Numbered from the stretch's first letter, positions 6,587 through 14,652 are shown. The stretch: 14,779 bases of DNA from an uncultured Prevotella sp. (GCA_905372445.1 CAJPPF010000039.1:1-14779); one strand, 5' to 3'. Numbers and translations: made by a program. Notes: a model not told the origin generated them from the sequence alone.

Positions 6587-6633
6587 GACAATCGGGAGGC
6601 ATTGCTTCCGGATAAAAGGTATAATATAATAAG

Positions 6634-8106
6634 GTGAAAGAAGTAAACAAAAAGAATACAAGTGTGTTGGGTTCGCTTGATTGGTGGACTGTGGCGCTAT
6701 ATGTAGGGTTGCTTATCTTCGGATGGTTCAGCATTTGCGGAGCCAGTTACACCTATGGCGATACCGACTTCTTTAGTCTCGACACCCGCACGGGAATGCA
6801 GATAATATGGATCAGCACCGCGTTGTGCTTGGGATTTGTCATTATGATGACCGACAGCAAGTTCTTCGACATCTTTGCATTTGTCGTCTATGGCTTGATG
6901 CTGCTGTTGCTCTTTGGCACAATATTCAATCCCCATGAGATCAAAGGCTCCCGCTCGTGGCTTGTTCTCGGACCGTTGCGTCTGCAACCTGCGGAGTTCG
7001 CAAAGTTCGCTACAGCCCTTGCCGTCGCCAAGCTGATGAGTGCCTATCACTTCAACATCTATCGTCTTAAGGATTTCGCTATGGCTCTCGGCGTGGTTTT
7101 GCTGCCGATGCTATTTATCGTGGCGCAGAAAGAAACAGGGTCGGCACTCGTCTATCTGGCGTTCTTCCTTATGTTCTATCGCGAAGGAATGCCCGGCAGC
7201 ATATTGCTCACCGGTGTTGCTATGGTGGTATACTTCGTTGTCGGCATCAAGTATGCTAATGTCATGCTACTGTCGACGCCAACTTCAGTAGGTACATTCG
7301 TCGTTCTGTTCCTCATACAGATATTCTCCTCTGCTATGGTTTATTTCTATACAAACGATAAACCGTTGGCACTGCGTGTCATATATCTTTGTGTGGGCGC
7401 TACAGTAATTGCCACCGCTTTTGCGTTGTATGTCATCCCTTATAACGTGGTGTGGGTCATGATAGTCATAACGGCGTTGCTTATAGGTTTTCTGGGCTTC
7501 ATGTGGTTTAAGACAAGAGCCGTTCCGTATATGCTCATAGCGTTCTTTGCCATTGGCAGTGTGACGTTTTTCTATTCCACAAGTTATGTGTTGGATAATG
7601 TGATGCAACCGCACCAGCGTGTTCGTATCAATGTGCTTCTTGGTTTAGAGGAAGACCTTGCGGGGGCAGGATATAATGTTCATCAGAGTGTTATAGCCAT
7701 TGGCTCGGGTGGATTGCGTGGCAAGGGATTCCTTAATGGTACACAGACAAAACTGAAATATGTACCTGAGCAGGACACAGACTTTATCTTCTGTACAGTC
7801 GGCGAGGAGGAAGGTTTTCTTGGCAGTGCCGGGGTGCTGGTGCTTTTCCTGTGTCTTATCCTTCGTCTTATACACCTTGCCGAGCGTCAGCCGTTTGCTT
7901 TCGGGCGGATATATGGCTATTGCGTGTTGAGCATATTCATCTTTCATCTGTTCATCAACATCGGAATGGTGCTTGGACTGACCCCTGTGATAGGTATTCC
8001 ATTGCCGTTCTTCAGTTATGGCGGCTCATCATTGTGGGGCTTCACAATCCTTCTCTTTATCTTCCTGCGCATTGATGCAGGACGCAACAGCCGCTTACTT
8101 TCTTGA
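6634..8106 (+). CDS. Rod shape-determining SEDS glycosyltransferase RodA
   Basis: A 490-residue polytopic membrane protein that polymerises lipid II glycan strands together with PBP2. SEDS signatures are clear: GSRSWLVLGPLRLQPAEFAK (105-124), AGYNVHQSVIAIGSGGLRGKG (345-365, split as AGYNVHQSVIAIG and SGGLRGKG), PEQDTDF (378-384) carrying the conserved aspartate, and PFFSYGGSS near 458-466. It starts with GTG; the next in-frame ATG (codon 55) would remove the first membrane helix. It is about 120 residues longer than E. coli RodA, mainly from extra hydrophobic segments at ~185-320. The last 12 bp overlap the convergent gldH gene. A small hairpin-forming sequence (CGGGAG with CTTCCG) lies just before the gene. 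Confidence 0.95.
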   Translation: MKEVNKKNTSVLGSLDWWTVALYVGLLIFGWFSICGASYTYGDTDFFSLDTRTGMQIIWISTALCLGFVIMMTDSKFFDIFAFVVYGLMLLLLFGTIFNPHEIKGSRSWLVLGPLRLQPAEFAKFATALAVAKLMSAYHFNIYRLKDFAMALGVVLLPMLFIVAQKETGSALVYLAFFLMFYREGMPGSILLTGVAMVVYFVVGIKYANVMLLSTPTSVGTFVVLFLIQIFSSAMVYFYTNDKPLALRVIYLCVGATVIATAFALYVIPYNVVWVMIVITALLIGFLGFMWFKTRAVPYMLIAFFAIGSVTFFYSTSYVLDNVMQPHQRVRINVLLGLEEDLAGAGYNVHQSVIAIGSGGLRGKGFLNGTQTKLKYVPEQDTDFIFCTVGEEEGFLGSAGVLVLFLCLILRLIHLAERQPFAFGRIYGYCVLSIFIFHLFINIGMVLGLTPVIGIPLPFFSYGGSSLWGFTILLFIFLRIDAGRNSRLLS

Positions 8107-8568
8107 TAGGGTCATTCCTATATCGGATATTCCAGGAAGAATCTTACGTTTCATATCGTGGCGTATTGTGATACGCAGCGAGTCGCCGGCGTCAAGCCTG
8201 AGGCTGTTTACGTGGAAACGATATTGGTATATATTGATTCCTGTGCCCAGTGAGTTCCCCTTGTTGTCACTCAGATGACATATCAGCGTGTCGGATGATG
8301 ATGTCCCTTTCGGTATTATCTTCCGGTCGGCGATCAGTACTACGTTCATGAAAGGGAAAGAGTTGTTTGTCCGCATCTGCAGACTGAGGATGTATTCGCC
8401 TGTGTCTTTTATCTTCGGAACGGTGAATACAAGTGAATCATTCTTCTCCCATCCGGCAAGCGGTGTATGCACAAACTTGTCATACACCTTCTTGTTGTCG
8501 CATGCTGAAAGTGCTGATATCAGCAATAGAAGCAAGAATAATATTCTATTGCTCCTTTTTTGCATCAT
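8095..8568 (-). CDS. Lipoprotein GldH
   Basis: A 157-residue lipoprotein of the GldH family, known for its part in gliding in Flavobacterium but also found in non-gliding Bacteroidales. A lipoprotein signal is present: basic MMQKRSNR, a leucine-rich core and the lipobox LSAC with lipidation at Cys23. The mature part includes VYDKFVHTPLAGWEKNDSL and a beta-rich domain with DTGEYILSLQMRTN and GINIYQYRF, typical of GldH. The start at 8568 is set by the signal peptide; the longer open frame upstream merely lies opposite the ricT-like coding sequence. It overlaps the end of the ricT-like gene by 23 bp and the end of rodA by 12 bp. Its function here is not known. Confidence 0.88.
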   Translation of the reverse strand: MMQKRSNRILFLLLLLISALSACDNKKVYDKFVHTPLAGWEKNDSLVFTVPKIKDTGEYILSLQMRTNNSFPFMNVVLIADRKIIPKGTSSSDTLICHLSDNKGNSLGTGINIYQYRFHVNSLRLDAGDSLRITIRHDMKRKILPGISDIGMTLSRK

Positions 8569-9811
8569 TCGTTTGCTGTCTTCCGTTGTTGTTTGGCTTA
8601 CGTGTTGCACGGTCTCTGCGGCGGTTGTCATTGTTGCCGTCGCCATTAGTGTTGCCACGGTTCTCCTGATTGTTTTCGTTTCTGCGGTTGTCTCTGCGCT
8701 CGCCGCAGCCGTTTTTCTTTGGTTTTCGCTTCTTTTTGCTTTTGTCGAAACGACTGATGTCGGCATCGGCGAGTAGGTCGATAGGATGTGCCGGAGTCTT
8801 TGCGTTTTCGCTTGTCTGCAGCATCTCCGGTTTCTCACCGCGCTTATTCATCTCTATAATCTCCCGTGCTCGCTCGGCAGTGATAGTCTCGAGGTTGGCA
8901 GCCAAGCGCTTATCAGTAGAGTAGGTTATCATTCCTGCAAGGATGTCAGCCTTAAAGAAGTAATAGTCGCTGTCGAGAGCCTGCAAGACAATGTCCCTGC
9001 TTGGGATCTTCTTGCCTGCCTCTACGTAACTGTCGACTTCGTAGTTGAGGCAGCATTTCAGCTTTGCACACATTCCTGCAAGCTTCTGTGGGTTCAGCGA
9101 GACGTCCTGAAACCGTGCTGCATTCGTGCCTACACTGACAAAGTTCTTCATCCATGTGGCACAACAGAGTTCGCGTCCACACGGACCGGTGCCACCGATG
9201 CGTCCTGCCTCCTGCCGCGCACCAATCTGCTTCATCTCAATCCTTACATGGAAATTGTCTGCCAGCACCTTTATGAGCTGGCGGAAGTCAACGCGCTCGT
9301 CGGCGATATAATAGAATATAGCCTTGTTGCAGTCGCCCTGATATTCGACATCTCCTATCTTCATCTGCAGTCCGAGGTCCTTTGCAATCTGCCGGCTTTG
9401 AATCATTGTAGCGTGCTCGCGACTCTTTGCCTCGTTGTATTTCTCCATGTCGACCGGCTTTGCTATGCGATACACACGCTTGATGTCGTCAGCCGAACGG
9501 AGGTTTGCCTTCTTCACCTGCATAGGCACCAGTCGCCCGGTGAGTGTCACCACGCCGATGTCGTGTCCGGGATTTGCCTCCACTGCTACTATATCGCCCT
9601 TCTTCAGGTCAAGGTTGTTGATGTTATGGTAGTAGCCCTTTCGGGTGTTTTTGAACTGTACCTCCACAAGGTCGGTAGTCTCTGTGTTGCCAGGTACGTC
9701 AGCCAGCCAGTCGAATGTGTTCAGTTGTTTGTCCGAACGGTCCACTCCTCGGTGACATAGTCCGCGGTCGCACCCTTTGGCAAGCGTAAAGTTCATATCT
9801 TTAAAATCCAT
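8546..9811 (-). CDS. PSP1-domain protein, RicT/YaaT-like
   Basis: A 421-residue cytoplasmic protein of the PSP1/RicT family. In Bacillus subtilis RicT acts with RicA and RicF in a complex that carries Fe-S clusters and supports RNase Y-dependent mRNA processing; the role in Bacteroidales is not established. The core (~45-270) contains KKGDIVAVEANPGHDIGVV, YYIADERVDFRQLIKVLA and the Cys-rich PCGRELCC (C211, C216, C217) and CAKLKCCLNYE (C248, C253, C254). A further pair, C14 and C19, lies near the N-terminus. Residues ~357-421 form a disordered, strongly basic tail rich in Lys, Arg and Asn. The gene begins 12 bp after the holB stop, so the two are co-transcribed. Confidence 0.88.
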   Translation of the reverse strand: MDFKDMNFTLAKGCDRGLCHRGVDRSDKQLNTFDWLADVPGNTETTDLVEVQFKNTRKGYYHNINNLDLKKGDIVAVEANPGHDIGVVTLTGRLVPMQVKKANLRSADDIKRVYRIAKPVDMEKYNEAKSREHATMIQSRQIAKDLGLQMKIGDVEYQGDCNKAIFYYIADERVDFRQLIKVLADNFHVRIEMKQIGARQEAGRIGGTGPCGRELCCATWMKNFVSVGTNAARFQDVSLNPQKLAGMCAKLKCCLNYEVDSYVEAGKKIPSRDIVLQALDSDYYFFKADILAGMITYSTDKRLAANLETITAERAREIIEMNKRGEKPEMLQTSENAKTPAHPIDLLADADISRFDKSKKKRKPKKNGCGERRDNRRNENNQENRGNTNGDGNNDNRRRDRATRKPNNNGRQQTNDAKKEQ

Positions 9812-9823
9812 ATTTGGTTGTTT

Positions 9824-10948
9824 TTATTTCTTGATTATCAGCACTATCATCTTCAATGCAAAGTCGAAGAACTGCATCTTCGCATTTGCGTTCTGACCGA
9901 TAGCGCGTATTGTGTGGTCAATGAGTTCCTGTATCTCTATCACGTTAGCTTCGTTGATAAAGCGCGCGAAATTCTTCGAGAAAGTCTCTTCCTCCTCCGT
10001 CTGATACGTCAGTTGGGGGTTGCCGAAGTTCGTCATGAAGTTTTCTCTCACCTGCAGTGAGAAGTATTTCAGCATCCGACGCTGTTTCTCCCGTCCGAAT
10101 GCCGACACTGTGTCCGTCCATTTCTTCATACCCTTGGTGTTGCGGGCATAAGCCATTCGCATGAGCATGATGAACATATCCAGAAATTGGTTGTTCTCAT
10201 TCGAGGCGTCGAGCATTTCCTTAGCTTTGAGCCAGTTGCCGTTGGCTATTCGTGTTATACGGTGTGCGTTGCCTGCGTCAAGACCGCGCTTTGCCATCAG
10301 TGCCTTTTCTATGTCCTCGTCGTCGATGCGTCTGAGGTCTATCCTCTGCACTCGGCTGCGTATTGTCTCCAACAGCAGGTGCGGTTCTTCGCTTACAAGG
10401 ATGAACGCTGTCTGTGCAGGCGGTTCTTCGAGAAGCTTCAGAATCTTATTTGCAAACGTCGTGTGCATCCTTTCCGGCAGCCATATAAGACACACTTTAT
10501 AACCTCCCTGGCTTGATTTCAGCGACAACTTATGAGTGATTACGTCGCCCTCGGCGGCGAATATCTGTGCCTGTTGGTTAACGGCTTCCATACGGTTGAG
10601 CCATTCCTCGAAACTGAAATATGTTGTCTCCGTAAGCAGCGACGTCCATTGTCGTGTGAAGTCGTCGCTCGTTATCTTCTTCTCTGACGACGTTCCTGCC
10701 GGGCGTATTACGGGATATACGAAATGAAGATCAGGATGTTGGAACTTAGCAAGCATCGCCGCAGCGTTTGCATTAGCGCTTTCGTCGCGGTCGCCGAGCA
10801 GATAGGATGCCATGGCAAGTGCCACGGCAAGTTTGCCGCATCCTGCCGGTCCGCATAACATAAGCGCGTGGGGCACTTTCTCGTCAGCCACCATCTGCAT
10901 CATCCGCTTGCTTATTTCATGCTGTCCTATTACTTCGCTGAACTTCAT
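9824..10948 (-). CDS. DNA polymerase III delta' subunit
   Basis: A 374-residue AAA+ clamp-loader subunit of the HolB/delta' type. The N-terminal pattern MKFSEVIGQHEISKRM and the Walker A-like GPAGCGKL (33-40) lead into HPDLHFVYPVI, LLEEPPAQTAFILVSEEP and SRVQ (198-201). The Walker A ends in Leu instead of Ser/Thr, and the Walker B position reads LIWLPE without the usual Asp. This suggests a structural, non-hydrolysing subunit, as delta' is in E. coli. The Zn-binding four-Cys module usual between Walker A and HPD is missing: residues 55-70 are Asp/Ala/Asn-rich without Cys. The C-terminal helical collar region is present. First gene of the holB-ricT-gldH operon. Confidence 0.88.
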   Translation of the reverse strand: MKFSEVIGQHEISKRMMQMVADEKVPHALMLCGPAGCGKLAVALAMASYLLGDRDESANANAAAMLAKFQHPDLHFVYPVIRPAGTSSEKKITSDDFTRQWTSLLTETTYFSFEEWLNRMEAVNQQAQIFAAEGDVITHKLSLKSSQGGYKVCLIWLPERMHTTFANKILKLLEEPPAQTAFILVSEEPHLLLETIRSRVQRIDLRRIDDEDIEKALMAKRGLDAGNAHRITRIANGNWLKAKEMLDASNENNQFLDMFIMLMRMAYARNTKGMKKWTDTVSAFGREKQRRMLKYFSLQVRENFMTNFGNPQLTYQTEEEETFSKNFARFINEANVIEIQELIDHTIRAIGQNANAKMQFFDFALKMIVLIIKK

Positions 10949-11086
10949 TCTTCTCTGTTTATAGTATGCGTTTTGTTATATCTGCCACAGAGCCTGCTGC
11001 ACATAAAATGAAAACCGGTGCTTTCCTACTTGCCACAGCCTCTCGATAACTCAAATATATCTGTGTTTCCACCTTATGGTGAAATA

Positions 11087-11098
11087 TATGCAAAGGTA
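11087..11098 (-). promoter_or_regulatory. -7 promoter box reading toward holB
   Basis: On the minus strand the box TACCTTTG (11098 to 11091) is followed by CATA. It is a good TAnnTTTG match ~143 bp upstream of the holB ATG. It is an exact mirror copy of the box at 11144-11155. Confidence 0.5.
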
Positions 11099-11143
11099 CT
11101 ACTTTTCAGCGGAATTATGCTATTTCAATTGGAAAATTATTCT

Positions 11144-11155
11144 TACCTTTGCATA
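11144..11155 (+). promoter_or_regulatory. -7 promoter box for the hydrolase/GH51 unit
   Basis: TACCTTTGCATA matches TAnnTTTG, with a candidate -33 TTTC at 11123-11126 (17-nt spacer). The ATG at 11168 lies 16 nt after the box, giving a very short leader and supporting that start over an upstream in-frame ATG at 11018. Confidence 0.6.
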
Positions 11156-11167
11156 AAAATATATCGC

Positions 11168-12166
11168 ATGGATAGCAAATTTGTGAAAACCTACCCTGAT
11201 ATTATGGTAGGAAAAACCATAATGTATGTGCATGGCTTTGGTTCTGCTGCTTCCACAAATACGGTCAAAATACTTCAAACGCTCCTCCCTTCGGCACGTG
11301 TGATAGCCGAGGATATTCCCATAATGCCGGCAGACGCTATGACGATGCTTCGCCGGATGTGTGAGCGCGAGAGTCCCGACCTTATCATCGGCACGTCGAT
11401 GGGCGGGATGTACGCCGAGATGCTCCGTGGCTACGAACGAATCCTCGTCAACCCCGCCTTTCAGATGGGCGGGACAATGGTTGAGCACGGCATGATAGGA
11501 AAGTTCGTGTTTCAGAATCCCCGTAAGGACGGAGTGCAGGAATTCATCGTCACGAAGGCGTTGGTGAAGGAATATCGTGAGATGACCACACACTGTTTCG
11601 AAGGCATGACCACCGACGATCATCAGCATGTGTGGGGACTCTTCGGCGATAAAGACCCGCTGGTTCACACTTTTCCGCTCTTTACGGAGCATTACCCGAA
11701 TGCCATTCATTTTCACGGCGGGCATCATCTCACGGAAAAAGTAATCATGCACTATCTCATTCCACTTATCCGCAACATCGACGACAGGCAGGAAAGTCGT
11801 GAGCGTCCGGTAGTTTATTTCTCGCTCGATGCCATGAAAGATGCCTATGGCAAACCGAAATCATCGTTGCATAAAGCCTATGAGATGATGCTCGAACACT
11901 ACGACATCCACATCGTTGCGCCATCGCCTACGAACCGTCCCGACGAGATTACCGACACCATGGCGTGGGTGGAGGAGTATCTCTCTGCTCCGGCTTGGGG
12001 TAAGGTGGTGTTTAATAACCGTCCGGCGCTGCTCCTCGGCGACTACCTCATTGCCACAACCGAGGCGCCAGGCTTCATGGGCACGAACATTGTGCTTGGC
12101 TCGCCCGACTTCAAGACATGGGAGGAAGTGATTGTATTCTTCGAGCGTCTGGGGGCTCCGCAGTGA
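11168..12166 (+). CDS. YqiA-like alpha/beta hydrolase fused to degenerate HAD domain
   Basis: A 332-residue two-domain protein. Residues ~15-205 resemble the YqiA/UPF0227 esterase group: YVHGFGSAAST, nucleophile elbow GTSMGG with Ser77, acidic candidates D161/D163 in GLFGDKDPLV and His186/His187 in HGGHHL. Residues ~214-330 match 5'(3')-deoxyribonucleotidases (NT5C-like HAD): VYFSLDAM, HYDIHIVAPSPTNRP, AWVEEYL, GDYLI and the terminal GSPDFKTWEEVI. Key HAD residues are altered: the nucleophile Asp is Ser219, the expected DYLIDD reads DYLIAT, and the motif III Lys is not apparent. The second half is therefore probably not a phosphatase. The substrate is unknown. GH51 follows after 33 bp, possibly in the same transcript. 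The start at 11168 fits the promoter box at 11144. Confidence 0.75.
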   Translation: MDSKFVKTYPDIMVGKTIMYVHGFGSAASTNTVKILQTLLPSARVIAEDIPIMPADAMTMLRRMCERESPDLIIGTSMGGMYAEMLRGYERILVNPAFQMGGTMVEHGMIGKFVFQNPRKDGVQEFIVTKALVKEYREMTTHCFEGMTTDDHQHVWGLFGDKDPLVHTFPLFTEHYPNAIHFHGGHHLTEKVIMHYLIPLIRNIDDRQESRERPVVYFSLDAMKDAYGKPKSSLHKAYEMMLEHYDIHIVAPSPTNRPDEITDTMAWVEEYLSAPAWGKVVFNNRPALLLGDYLIATTEAPGFMGTNIVLGSPDFKTWEEVIVFFERLGAPQ

Positions 12167-12199
12167 CTGTCGCGAACGAAAACAAAAAACTAAATAACA

Positions 12200-14647
12200 A
12201 TGAGAAAACTGATTACTTTCCTTCTGCTCACTTATGCATTCACCGCCGGTGCGCAGATTAATATACGTATTGACGCAACGTCGTCGACAACCCTCATCAG
12301 CCCGATGCTCTACGGTATCTTCTACGAGGACATCAACCATGCTGCCGATGGCGGTATCTATGCCGAACTGATTCGCAACCGCTCGTTCGAGGACAACGAA
12401 ACCGAGGCAGAGGCATGGAGTCCATACATCTCTGTGAATGGCAGAGTGCGTATGCGCCTTGTTCGCGACAAACTGATGAACAGGGTTCAGCATCAGGCTC
12501 TTCATGTCGTCACGACAGGTATTGGCGATACCGACGCCGGTGTGCAGAACGAAGGCTTTTGGGGCATCAATGCCGTGAAGGGCAGAACATACCGCGTGTC
12601 GATGTGGATAAAGGTGAAACGGACCCGTGGCATCTACGTAATGCTTAAGGGTAAGAACGGCACAAAGTTCTATGCTTCAGCCAGACTCCGTTTCGACATG
12701 ATGAACGACGGGTGGCAGAAAGCCACAGCAACGCTGACATCGACAGCCAACGACCCCGAGGCACGTTTCGTAATCTCTTCCACAGGCAATTCGGAGTTCT
12801 CTCTCGACATGGTGTCGCTGTTTCCCCCAACCTACAAGAACCGCGAGAACGGTCTGCGTCCCGACCTCGTAGAGATGCTCTGCGCCTTGCATCCTCGTTT
12901 CATGCGCTTTCCCGGTGGCTGCTTCGTCGAGGGTCAGGACACACCCGACAATGCTTTTCGCTGGGAACGTACCATCGGACCTATTGAGGAGCGCCCAGGT
13001 CATTGGAACAAGAACTGGGGCTACCGCACCAGCGACGGCTTAGGATTCCATGAGTACCTACAGCTTGCCGAAGACCTTGGAGCGAAGCCTCTGTATGTGA
13101 CAAACATCGGTATATGGCATGGTGGCGTTACTCCGCTCGACTCGCTCCGTATGTGGATCGATGAGTGCATGAACGCCCTTGAGTATGCCAACGGCGATGT
13201 AAAAACGAAATACGGTGCCATGCGTGCTGCCAATGGGCATCCGGAACCGTTCAACATCGAATATATCGAGATAGGCAATGAGAATAATCAGGATGACGGG
13301 CTGTTGCTTTCCGACAAGTATATCGAGCGCTATCGTGCCTTCCGCAATGCCATTCTGAGGAAATATCCAAAGATGAAAATCATTGGCAATGTAGCAGCGT
13401 GGGGCACCGACGACCCTCGATGGAAAACAAAGGATAAGGTAGACCTTGTCGATGAGCACTATTACCGCTCGCCTTCGTGGTTTGCCGGGCATTTCCATAA
13501 GTACGACAGTTACTCACGTTCCTTGCCTGATGTCTATTGCGGCGAGTACGCCGTGACGCAAGGCTTTGGCAAATCAGGCAATCTACACGCCGCTCTCGGC
13601 GAGGCAGTCTTCATGATGGGCATGGAGAACAACTCCGACATTGTGAAGATGAGCTCGTATGCACCGATTTTCGGCAATGAGAATGACGACCGCTGGCTCC
13701 CGGACATGGTGCGTTTCAACTCACAGAGCGTCATGGGCACACCCTCTTATTACGTGCAGAAGATGATGGCTGATAATATCGGCACACGCGTTGTTCGTGT
13801 GACGGAGAATGCCGACACACTCTTCAGCGAGTCTACACAGTTCACACCGGAGCAGTCGCACGTCGGTCTTGGCACATGGAACACACAGTCTATCTTTACC
13901 GACCTGCAGGTCACAGCGGGCACTCACACCCTTTTCGCCTCCGGAAAGAAAGCCGACGACTTCACCCTTCGTGCCACCACATGGGACGTATCGTCGTCGG
14001 GACTTGCACAGACTGGCGACGGCACACCGTCAACGTGCCTGCTCAATACTCCTATTGGCGGAAGGAAATACAGTGTCAGCGTCCGCGCAAAGCGCAACGC
14101 CGGTGCAGAGGGATTCCTCATACTTTTCAACTACGAGGACAAGGACAACTACTGCTGGCTGAACATCGGAGGTTCAAACAATACCTGTCACTGCATCGAG
14201 CAGGTTCGTAACGGCGGAAAGAAAATGCTTTGCCGAAGGGACGGGAAGATAGAGACCGGCAAATGGTATGACGTGCGTATTGATGTCGACGGCAACACTC
14301 TGACAGCTTATCTTGACGGCGAACGCCTCTTCACCACCGAGCTGCGTGGCGACAACCTACCGGGCATATTCACCTCTGCTTCCGTTGACGACAATACCGG
14401 CGAACTGATAGTGAAGATAGTCAATACCAGTGGTAACCGAGAGAATACGGTTCTGCATCTCGACGGTTTCACTGCCGACGGTGCCGACCTTATCCGGCTC
14501 CGTTCAAAAGACGGCTACGATGAGAATACTCTCGACCGCCCGACAACGGTATATCCTACCCGCCATCATATAGCATTAGAGGGCACAGCCCCCGATTTCG
14601 TCGCAGAGCCTTACTCGCTGAATATCCTGCGCATAAAGAAGAAGTAG
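12200..14647 (+). CDS. Secreted GH51 alpha-L-arabinofuranosidase
   Basis: An 815-residue family 51 glycoside hydrolase that should remove terminal alpha-L-arabinofuranosyl groups from arabinan, arabinoxylan or similar plant polymers. A type I signal peptide (1-18, cut after TAGA) sends it to the periplasm or surface. After the N-terminal PMLYGIFYEDINHAADGG strand, residues ~70-208 look like a CBM4/9-type beta-sandwich. The TIM barrel then carries RFPGG (236-240), the acid/base Glu361 in IGNEN and the nucleophile Glu449 in YCGEY. Residues ~550-720 resemble a LamG/concanavalin-like sandwich (YSVSVRAKRN, GKWYDVRIDVDGNTLTAYLDG) inserted before the C-terminal beta domain. Length is typical of Bacteroides-type GH51 enzymes. 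No SusC/SusD or sugar regulator is visible nearby. Confidence 0.93.
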   Translation: MRKLITFLLLTYAFTAGAQINIRIDATSSTTLISPMLYGIFYEDINHAADGGIYAELIRNRSFEDNETEAEAWSPYISVNGRVRMRLVRDKLMNRVQHQALHVVTTGIGDTDAGVQNEGFWGINAVKGRTYRVSMWIKVKRTRGIYVMLKGKNGTKFYASARLRFDMMNDGWQKATATLTSTANDPEARFVISSTGNSEFSLDMVSLFPPTYKNRENGLRPDLVEMLCALHPRFMRFPGGCFVEGQDTPDNAFRWERTIGPIEERPGHWNKNWGYRTSDGLGFHEYLQLAEDLGAKPLYVTNIGIWHGGVTPLDSLRMWIDECMNALEYANGDVKTKYGAMRAANGHPEPFNIEYIEIGNENNQDDGLLLSDKYIERYRAFRNAILRKYPKMKIIGNVAAWGTDDPRWKTKDKVDLVDEHYYRSPSWFAGHFHKYDSYSRSLPDVYCGEYAVTQGFGKSGNLHAALGEAVFMMGMENNSDIVKMSSYAPIFGNENDDRWLPDMVRFNSQSVMGTPSYYVQKMMADNIGTRVVRVTENADTLFSESTQFTPEQSHVGLGTWNTQSIFTDLQVTAGTHTLFASGKKADDFTLRATTWDVSSSGLAQTGDGTPSTCLLNTPIGGRKYSVSVRAKRNAGAEGFLILFNYEDKDNYCWLNIGGSNNTCHCIEQVRNGGKKMLCRRDGKIETGKWYDVRIDVDGNTLTAYLDGERLFTTELRGDNLPGIFTSASVDDNTGELIVKIVNTSGNRENTVLHLDGFTADGADLIRLRSKDGYDENTLDRPTTVYPTRHHIALEGTAPDFVAEPYSLNILRIKKK

Positions 14648-14652
14648 GAAGG

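Noticed and set aside
6593..6612. Hairpin between mrdA and rodA as a terminator
   Set aside because: The stem is only ~6 bp and no T tract follows; it is at most a minor intercistronic structure.
8569..8838. N-terminal extension of gldH
   Set aside because: It is a Thr/Ala/Arg-rich shadow of the ricT-like tail; the lipoprotein signal begins at the Met at 8568.
8786..9760. Long plus-strand open frame (324 codons) opposite the ricT-like gene
   Set aside because: The minus-strand frame has clear PSP1/RicT motifs; the plus frame has no recognisable domain and is its shadow.
11018..11167. Upstream start for the hydrolase at 11018
   Set aside because: It would read through both divergent promoter boxes, and the added 50 residues fit no part of the alpha/beta hydrolase family.
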